Below are positions 1 through 5,332 of a stretch of DNA of 5,332 nucleotides, in pieces. Position 1 is the first letter of the stretch; each line of letters starts with the position of its first letter. Source of the stretch: Verrucomicrobiota bacterium (GTDB lineage: Bacteria > Verrucomicrobiota > Verrucomicrobiia > Chthoniobacterales > UBA10450); contig QHMQ01000135.1 in NCBI GenBank assembly GCA_003217835.1, forward strand, positions 1 through 5,332, given 5' to 3'. The notes under the pieces were generated by a model. It was not told the DNA's origin and searched no databases. It saw only the letters and a list, made by a program, of their open reading frames with translations. The translations under genes were made by a program, and so were the position numbers.

Positions 1-1622
1 AGGCCAGGCACTGAGGCCGGGGCAGGTGGTGGCAGGTTGAAGGTGTAGTTTACGATGAGATCCAGCGTAGTCCACGCAGAGATTTTCCGCGCATTGTCGT
101 CATTGTATTGGCCAGTCCAGTGGACCACTGCGCCGGCATCGAAACCTTGCATCCACGTGTCAGGCGGCGCGTCGTAGTACAAAGTGAAATTGGCTCGATG
201 CCATGGGAATGAATTCCCAAGGATAAACGAACCTGCGATGCCAATTAGATCTTCCCCGAAAAAGCCAGGATGAAACTTGGCCCGGGAGAGCCATGTGCCG
301 TTGAGCGTGAATGTCAGCCGACCATAATCCGCGTGGCCAAAAATCGACGACTCCAGAATATAGGTCGCTTCGTAGTCGAGACCTTCGAAACGGGCCTCAA
401 AAACGTTGACGTTAGGATTGATTGCCAAGGTAACTGGACCAACCACGCCTGGAATGTCGCTGGGCGCACGAAACACCAACGGCCCGTTCTGCACAGCAGG
501 TGGTGCAGGCGGGGGGTTATTCGCAATAAAGGTTTCCGCGCCGAGAAATGAGAATATGAGTGATCGCAGGTGAACATGCCACCAATCCGCGCTCAGGGTA
601 AGGCCCTTGAGCCATTTAGGGCTGTAAACGATCCCATAGGTCCATTCATAGGCAACTTCCGGACGCAGGAATGGATTTCCCGAAGTGCGTTCCTCGATCT
701 GGTACACGGTCGGCGTTGAAAACGGATCGGTCACCGGTACGAAGTCCTGCGTGCCAGCAGGCGTCATCTCGAATAGTTGTGGCGCATGGAACGCTTCACT
801 ATAGCTGCCACGTAGAGTAAGGGCGCCGATATACTTGGGGTCAAGCGGTTGCCAGCGAACAGAGACCTTCGGCTTCTGCGCATTATACTTAGAGCTAGTC
901 GCCGGTTGGAATGGAGAGAGAACAGCAGAAGTGTTCTGGCTGTACCATTCCTCCCGTTCGGCGAAGTCAACCTCCAAGCTGTAAAACCCGGGGATGTTCC
1001 ATGTAGGGCTGGTGAAGGGAACCCGCACTTCCTCGTAGATTGACCAAACGTCCCGGTTCGCTCGGAATCCTTGGCCGTCTACCGAGCCAATCGAACTGAA
1101 CGTTTGATTAAGCGAGTCACGATCGCGTGTCATTCTCTCCCCGCGGTACTCACTGCCGATCGCAAATGAGAGCGGACCGGCGGGAAGATTGAACAGATCA
1201 CCATTGAGATGGAAATAGGCCAATGGCAACTCGAACTGGCCGGTGTTATGCAGTGTAACGTAGACTCCGCTTCTGGCCGCCTTGCTGTTTTGGCCTAGGA
1301 AACCAAGGAACGGATTAAACGCCGTGGCTGGGTCCGTATCCAACAGCGCGTCCCGCAGTCCAGGCTGGCTCACATCGCCTGTCGACAAATTCTGCCCCTC
1401 ATTCCGGGAATAACGGAAACCGGTTTCCCAGTTCCAGGTCTTGAAATAGTCGCCGAATTCTCCCATCTCACCCTTGAGCCCAACATCAAAGAGAGTATCC
1501 CAGTAAGTGAACTTTTCACTTCTAGGCCCGGTGTCGTTAATACCACGGAACCGAACCCCAGTAGTTACGGGAAGACCACTTCCGTCAGGAAAGAAATTTG
1601 CAATACGCTGATGCCGAATTGA
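1..1622 (-). pseudogene. TonB-dependent receptor, remaining beta-barrel, out of frame with its N-terminal part and cut by the left edge
   Basis: Translating the minus strand two bases on from the upstream frame gives about 535 residues without a stop, from just after a TAG at 1623-1625 to the left edge. The protein is clearly TonB-receptor barrel: GLPVTTGVRFRGINDTGPR near the start, then GEMGEFGDYFKTWNWETGF, FAIGSEYRGE, SLEVDFAEREEWY, LTLRGSYSEAFHAPQLFEM, ERTSGNPFLRPEVAYEWTYG and FEARFEGLDYEATY, the alternating aromatic/polar pattern of late strands. The ERTSGNPFLRPE stretch is the usual 'E..GNP.L.PE' signature of the family. There is no ribosome site or good start at the beginning; the first ATG is 1464-1466, inside the barrel, so this is not an independent gene. 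It is the second part of the receptor that begins at 2731. The last strands and C-terminal aromatic residue would lie beyond position 1. Loops are proline-rich (about 500-515 and 15-35). 'Pseudogene' assumes the frame break is real; if it is a sequencing error this is an intact receptor. Confidence 0.88.
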
Positions 1623-1625
1623 CTA
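1565..1625 (-). other. Frameshift junction inside the TonB-dependent receptor gene
   Basis: The upstream frame must be left before its TAA at 1565-1567, and the downstream frame can only be entered after its TAG at 1623-1625, so the disruption lies between these two. The protein is family-like up to FGISV in the first frame and from NFFPDGSGLPV in the second, which narrows the break to about 1590-1607. The shift equals loss of 3n+1 bases or gain of 3n+2. No homopolymer longer than three bases is present and there is no obvious slippery heptamer with a downstream structure, so programmed frameshifting is not supported. Related receptors usually carry an NPFNPF-like segment here (from memory of the family); it is absent, which favours a deletion of a few dozen bases over a single-base slip. 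Confidence 0.85.
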
Positions 1626-2731
1626 AAGGATATGTTAGTGCCTGGTTGCTTGAACGGATCAGGCGTAAACTCCACAGCCGCAAGGGACGGATTGAAATAC
1701 GTGCGGACATATTTGAAATCAGCAAATATCGTCAGGTATTTGTCACACAGATCGCGCGTGAAGGATCCATAGAATGCCTGGCGGTCAGCCGGAGGAAGTG
1801 CTGACGTTAAAGCCGCATAGTTATACAACGCGAAGTTTCCATCCGGGTAAGGGACGTTGTTGGTATAATAAGGTGAAGTTGCCACGTTCGGAGCTGAGTG
1901 CGCCGGCGGCGAGTTCGGACTGAAAAACAATTTCGGTATTAAGCGGAAACCTGGAGGATCTCCTCCGATGGACCCAGGTTCATCCTGGCTGCGAGCCTCG
2001 AATCCGCCAAACGGTTGGTCGCGGCTAAAGATGCCGCCAGTGCGCTCCCAGAAATCGGCAATCACTACGAGGTCAGTCTTGTCATCTCCGGTACCGGCTT
2101 TTAACCATGCTTCCCACTCGCCCATGTCGTTGGATGCTCCCAGGTTTGTGTTCCCATAACTGCCCCCAATCTCCAGGCCACGGAACTTGTGGATCAAAAA
2201 GAAGTTGGTTACGCCCCCGATCGCGTCGGAACCATACACGGCCGAGGCGCCGTCCTTGAGGATGTCGATGTGATCGATCATCGGGAAGGGAATGAGGTTA
2301 ATGTCCTCGCCCTGACTGGAGCCTGCGCCGGCTAACGAACCAAACGCGACACGTTTTCCATCGACCAGCACCAGGCCTTCCTTGGTCCTCAGACCGCGCA
2401 AGTTGATCTGCACAGTACCGTCGCCGCCAGTGCCATTCAGGTTTGTGGTTGCGCCCGCTTCCTGCGGCAGAAAAGCTTGCAGGTCCGTTGCGTTGCGGAT
2501 GCCTAACTTCTCAATGTCTGCCGGCCGGTACGTGTCCACTGGATTTGGCCCAATCTCTTCCGCCGTGGGAATGTTCGAGCCAGTGACAATAACCTCCATC
2601 ACGACAGGGACGGTCGGATTAGCCTCCTGAGACGTAGACCCTGTCGTCTGGCCAAATGAGATCGAGGCCGCAAGCAAAGGAATTCCCACCGTACCAAGCC
2701 CCGCGCACCAAAACGACGGTCGCTTAATCAC
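1565..2731 (-). CDS. TonB-dependent outer-membrane receptor, N-terminal part (signal peptide, TonB box, plug, first barrel strands); frame broken at 3' end
   Basis: This is the front part of a TonB-dependent receptor, an outer-membrane barrel that imports a bound ligand using energy passed by TonB. It starts with GTG (2729-2731) behind a good Shine-Dalgarno. Residues 1-27 form a signal peptide with a likely cut after SFG. A TonB-box-like stretch (about 43-49, VVMEVIV) precedes TGSNIP. The plug spans about 60-180, with NLRGL (110-114), LVLVDGKRV (120-128) and the conserved KDGASAVYGSDAIGGVTNF (159-177). Barrel strands begin at about 185. There is no STN signalling domain before the plug and no carboxypeptidase-like or SusC-type extension, so a FecA-type sigma regulator or SusC is unlikely. 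After FGISV (near residue 371) the frame becomes nonsense and stops at residue 388, while the family continues for about 600 more residues, found here in another frame. The ligand cannot be told. Plug identity is firm; functionality is doubtful because of the frame break. Confidence 0.93.
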   Translation of the reverse strand: MIKRPSFWCAGLGTVGIPLLAASISFGQTTGSTSQEANPTVPVVMEVIVTGSNIPTAEEIGPNPVDTYRPADIEKLGIRNATDLQAFLPQEAGATTNLNGTGGDGTVQINLRGLRTKEGLVLVDGKRVAFGSLAGAGSSQGEDINLIPFPMIDHIDILKDGASAVYGSDAIGGVTNFFLIHKFRGLEIGGSYGNTNLGASNDMGEWEAWLKAGTGDDKTDLVVIADFWERTGGIFSRDQPFGGFEARSQDEPGSIGGDPPGFRLIPKLFFSPNSPPAHSAPNVATSPYYTNNVPYPDGNFALYNYAALTSALPPADRQAFYGSFTRDLCDKYLTIFADFKYVRTYFNPSLAAVEFTPDPFKQPGTNISFSQFGISVLQISFLTEVVFP

Positions 2732-2736
2732 AGGTT

Positions 2737-2742
2737 CACCTC
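2737..2742 (-). promoter_or_regulatory. Shine-Dalgarno site for the receptor gene
   Basis: On the minus strand GAGGTG lies five bases before the GTG at 2729-2731. It is a strong match to the anti-Shine-Dalgarno and at normal spacing. It decides the start in favour of this non-ATG codon, which is also placed directly before a signal peptide (Lys3, Arg4, then a hydrophobic stretch). Confidence 0.7.
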
Positions 2743-2820
2743 GCTAGCTCTCCGTGGTGTAAGCAAAAACCCTACCCATAACAAGTTTCATCTGGACCGA
2801 CTTGAGTGTCTGCCCGGCAC

Positions 2821-2879
2821 GCGGTCGAAGGAAAGCCTAGCCCTTTCGATCGCAATTCGCGTGGCGATCGCAAGACCGC
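2821..2879. repeat. Nested inverted repeats in the kinase-receptor gap (possible three-way-junction fold)
   Basis: An outer pair, GCGGTC at 2821-2826 and GACCGC at 2874-2879, encloses two smaller ones: GAAAG 2831-2835 with CTTTC 2843-2847, and CGATCGC 2847-2853 with GCGATCG 2864-2870 around a 10-base spacer. On the minus strand TTGCGATCG also occurs twice as a direct repeat. The elements fit a compact three-way junction in RNA, or operator half-sites in DNA. No U-run follows on the minus strand, so a standard intrinsic terminator is unlikely. It starts 18 bases downstream of the kinase stop and ends about 90 bases before the receptor start. Function is unknown and chance cannot be excluded. 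Confidence 0.35.
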
Positions 2880-2896
2880 AGCACAGTATACGAATT

Positions 2897-5332
2897 TTAT
2901 GGGGACCCGCGCGGTGAAGGGGCGAGCCGATCTGGTGCGGGAAAGGACGTTAGCAATTCCGGCGCGCTCGCGCGCGCGTCTTGTAACTGGCCGTCGAAAT
3001 ACACACGGACAATGAATCCGCCATACTTGCGTCCGTCAGCTGAAGGCGATGCGGCCTTTGGACGCACATAAGTCGCTGCCAGGAATTTCGGAGTTGGATC
3101 CGTCCAATCGTCCGAAGCGGTAAGCCAACTATAACTTGTCCGCGCGTCAGTCGGCTTCAATTTATTATCTTTCGTCTGGTCGTAGAAGGAGACGAGAATC
3201 CTCGCAAGCTGTCCATTTTGCGTACGTAACCGCGACTTTACTCCAATTTTGAGAGTCAAATGACTTTCCGCTTTCGGATCGATCGTCTCTAACAGGGTTG
3301 TCTCGGTGATGGTCAAAATTGCGTCCTGCGAAGGGCTGATTCGCCGTAAAAGCTGAGGGAAACGAGCGTCGGAACGGAGCGCACGAAACTCGGGAAGAAA
3401 TGCGATCCACTGTAATACCCCAGAGTGTTCGACATAGGCGCGTTCGAGTTCGCGAAAGGCTCCTTCTTTGTCGCCAAGCGCGACGGAAACCGCGGCAATC
3501 AAAGGTGCAGAGACGTATCGCTTCTCTCTTGCTTGCAAAAGCTGAACAAGAATATTTTGCGCGTCGATGTGGCGGCCCATGCGCGTGTAGGTGATAGCAA
3601 GGCCGCTACTCGGCAAATGCGTTGCTTCCTGGGCTTTGGTGTAGAGCGCAATCGCTTCAGGGAAATTGCCTTTCTCGCGATACGCGGCGGCCAGCACCGA
3701 ATCCAGATAAAAGTAATTTGGATCGAGCTGAAGCGTCCGCTGACCTTCGATCACTGCGTCATCAATGCGGTCGTTAGCCAGGTAGGCGGCGGTGGCTACG
3801 TAGCTGGTGATAGGCGACACGGGATCCAATTTCTCAGCCTCGAGGATCAGTTGAAGACCGTCCTTTAGCTCTCCGTGGAAAAGCGGGTGTAGCCCCGAGA
3901 ACAAGTGGGCCGACGCCGAGTTAGGATCGAGCTGGAGAGCGCGCTTCAACTCTTCATCTGCACCTTCCAGATCCCAGTCGAGCACCCGTTTCGCTTCGCT
4001 CAGGTAGCAATGCGCTTCAGCATCCTTCTCGTCCAGCGCAATCGCCTTCAGAGCAGCTTCCTTTGATGCCGGGTACGCTTCGAGGGGTTTTACGTAGACG
4101 TCGGCCAAAAAATACCAAACCTTGGCGATCCCAGTCCAGGCACGCGAAAATGTTGGATCCTTTTCCAGAGCACCTTGGAAAAACCGGAGCGCTCTTCGCA
4201 AATCGGCCTCGCTGCTCTTGTTTGAGAAGAAGAGGCCTTGCAAATAAAGATCATATACCTCCGTATTCCGCTGCTCATGAACGGGAGGCGAAACGGCAAG
4301 CTTGATCTTAAGCGCCTCAACAATAGCGCGGGTGATTTCGTCCTGCAGCGCAAAGACGCCTTGCACTTCGCGTTCGTACGTTTCCGACCAAACATGGAAA
4401 CCGTTTCGCGCATTAATCAGCTCCGCGGTAACACGAATGCGATTACCCTCCCGTTGCAAAGTTCCTTCCAGCACATTCTCAACGTTTAGCTTTTTCCCGA
4501 CTTCGCTCGCGCCTGTGCTCTTCCCTTTGAATGAAAATGATGACGTGCGGCCAAGCACGCGCAGGCCATCAACTTTGGCCAGGGTGTCGAGAATCTCTTC
4601 GCTGATACCGTCGCAGAAATATTCCTGATCCTTTGCCTGGCTAAGATCAAGGAATGGTAGAATCGCGATACTTTTTTCCGGAGGATTAAACTGGGATGCC
4701 CGGAAGAGTTGGTCGCTTTTCCAGATCACCACACCTAAAGGCACTGCGAGAGCGAGCAGCGTTGCTGTCATGGCGGCGATGCTCGGATTTCGTCGCACCC
4801 ATTTCCTTGCGTGGGTGAAGACTCCCGTACGACGCGCCCGAATCGGCTCGTGTTTCAGCCAGTGCTCCAAGTCTTCGGCCAGCGCTAGCGCAGACGCATA
4901 ACGGCGCTTTGGATCTTTCTCCAGACACTTCAAGCAGATTGTGGAAAGATCGCGATCTATCTTAGGGTTTAACAAGCGCGGTTGCCGTGGCTCAGTGTCG
5001 AGCAATAACTTGATCGTCTCGTAAGTCGTACCGCCGGCAAAAGGTGGATGATCAGTGAGCAATTGGTAGAGCACCGCACCAAGTCCATAAACATCCGTCG
5101 CGTTGCTCAGTTTTCTTTGTTCACCGGCAGCTTGCTCAGGCGCCATGTAACTGGGTGTGCCCAGCGCCTCACGCGTGCGCGTGATTGTGCTCTCAGCTTC
5201 AACTAACCGGGCAAGACCAAAATCGGTCAACAGTGGTTCGCCTTTTGCATCGAGCAGAATGTTCCCCGGTTTGATGTCTCGATGCAGGATCCCGTGCTCA
5301 TGTGCGTAATGCACAGTGCGAGCCACCTTTGC
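2897..5332 (-). CDS. Membrane-anchored Ser/Thr protein kinase with FlgO/TolB-like domain, TPR array and C-terminal beta-rich domain (5' end outside window)
   Basis: A Hanks-type (PknB-like) protein kinase that should phosphorylate Ser/Thr on unknown partners. The frame is open to the right edge, so the GTG at 5326 is internal: the preceding codons continue the kinase alpha-E helix, and the N-lobe with glycine loop and ATP-binding lysine lies outside. Counting from that GTG, the catalytic loop HRDIKPGN is at 15-22 (Asp17, Lys19, Asn22), DFG at 35-37, MAPEQ at 61-65, the subdomain IX Asp at 78 and the subdomain XI Arg near 141-142, so the C-lobe looks catalytically intact. A basic stretch (about 163-179) precedes one membrane helix (about 183-202). 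Then come a FlgO/TolB-like domain (about 216-346, beginning KSIAILPF), TPR-like repeats (about 370-635) and a beta-rich domain (about 667-795) that I cannot name. Kinase inside and the rest periplasmic is inferred from the positive-inside rule. It lies upstream of and co-oriented with the receptor gene. The kinase call is firm; ligand and substrate are unknown. Confidence 0.95.
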   Translation of the reverse strand, partial: AKVARTVHYAHEHGILHRDIKPGNILLDAKGEPLLTDFGLARLVEAESTITRTREALGTPSYMAPEQAAGEQRKLSNATDVYGLGAVLYQLLTDHPPFAGGTTYETIKLLLDTEPRQPRLLNPKIDRDLSTICLKCLEKDPKRRYASALALAEDLEHWLKHEPIRARRTGVFTHARKWVRRNPSIAAMTATLLALAVPLGVVIWKSDQLFRASQFNPPEKSIAILPFLDLSQAKDQEYFCDGISEEILDTLAKVDGLRVLGRTSSFSFKGKSTGASEVGKKLNVENVLEGTLQREGNRIRVTAELINARNGFHVWSETYEREVQGVFALQDEITRAIVEALKIKLAVSPPVHEQRNTEVYDLYLQGLFFSNKSSEADLRRALRFFQGALEKDPTFSRAWTGIAKVWYFLADVYVKPLEAYPASKEAALKAIALDEKDAEAHCYLSEAKRVLDWDLEGADEELKRALQLDPNSASAHLFSGLHPLFHGELKDGLQLILEAEKLDPVSPITSYVATAAYLANDRIDDAVIEGQRTLQLDPNYFYLDSVLAAAYREKGNFPEAIALYTKAQEATHLPSSGLAITYTRMGRHIDAQNILVQLLQAREKRYVSAPLIAAVSVALGDKEGAFRELERAYVEHSGVLQWIAFLPEFRALRSDARFPQLLRRISPSQDAILTITETTLLETIDPKAESHLTLKIGVKSRLRTQNGQLARILVSFYDQTKDNKLKPTDARTSYSWLTASDDWTDPTPKFLAATYVRPKAASPSADGRKYGGFIVRVYFDGQLQDARASAPELLTSFPAPDRLAPSPRGSP

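Noticed and set aside
2756..2784. TTGTTA and TACACC spaced 17 bases on the minus strand as a receptor promoter
   Set aside because: Only 4/6 and 3/6 matches to the housekeeping consensus and a very short leader; such matches are common by chance.
2885..2890. TATACT on the minus strand as a -10 box for the receptor gene
   Set aside because: The hexamer is good, but no acceptable -35 element lies 16-18 bases upstream, which would fall in the GC-rich end of the kinase gene, so I do not call a promoter.
2958..2980. Alternating CG run near the end of the kinase gene
   Set aside because: It encodes an ordinary Asp-Ala-Arg-Ala-Ser-Ala stretch in the open frame; a codon-use effect is the simplest explanation.
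3425..3868. 147-codon open frame on the plus strand
   Set aside because: It lies wholly inside the TPR part of the kinase gene, has no recognisable protein features and mirrors the coding pattern of the opposite strand.
2747..3880. 13-base match TAGCTCTCCGTGG present in the gap (about 2746-2758) and in the kinase gene (about 3867-3879)
   Set aside because: A single 13-base match in 5.3 kb is within chance expectation and has no repeat structure around it.
5324..5326. GTG as the kinase start codon
   Set aside because: The preceding in-frame codons to the edge continue the conserved helix before the HRD motif, and a kinase without its N-lobe would not be complete; the start lies outside the window.

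Overview
The window looks like a fragment of a free-living, Gram-negative, environmental bacterium. My best guess is Verrucomicrobiota (soil Chthoniobacterales or Opitutae type), with Acidobacteriota as the main alternative. This rests on two protein types typical of those groups: a Hanks-type Ser/Thr kinase fused through one membrane segment to a FlgO/TolB-like domain and TPRs, and a large TonB-dependent outer-membrane receptor with an 'EVIVTGSNIP' N-terminus. The assignment is recognition from memory, not a database result. Base composition is moderately GC-rich and similar across the window, with no sign of recent transfer.

Both genes lie on the minus strand, so the layout reads right to left. 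From the right edge to 2897 is the kinase gene. Its start and the N-terminal kinase lobe lie outside the window; the catalytic loop, DFG and APE motifs, membrane helix, FlgO/TolB-like domain, TPR array and a C-terminal beta-rich domain are all present. A 165-bp gap (2732-2896) follows, with nested inverted repeats but no clear intrinsic terminator or promoter. From 2731 (GTG start with a good Shine-Dalgarno) to the left edge is the TonB-dependent receptor gene.

The receptor is not one open frame. The signal peptide, TonB box, plug and first barrel strands are read in one frame that stops at 1565. The rest of the barrel is read without a stop in another frame from about 1620 to position 1, where it leaves the window. 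The junction lies between 1565 and 1625, most likely near 1590-1607. It is a real disrupting mutation (probably a small deletion) or a sequence or assembly error.

If both genes are functional, the kinase would be an inner-membrane protein with a cytoplasmic kinase domain and probably periplasmic FlgO/TPR domains, next to an outer-membrane importer. A sensing or regulatory link between them is plausible from adjacency only. I see no RNA genes, mobile elements, CRISPR arrays or attachment sites. The many other open frames on both strands are shadows of these two genes.
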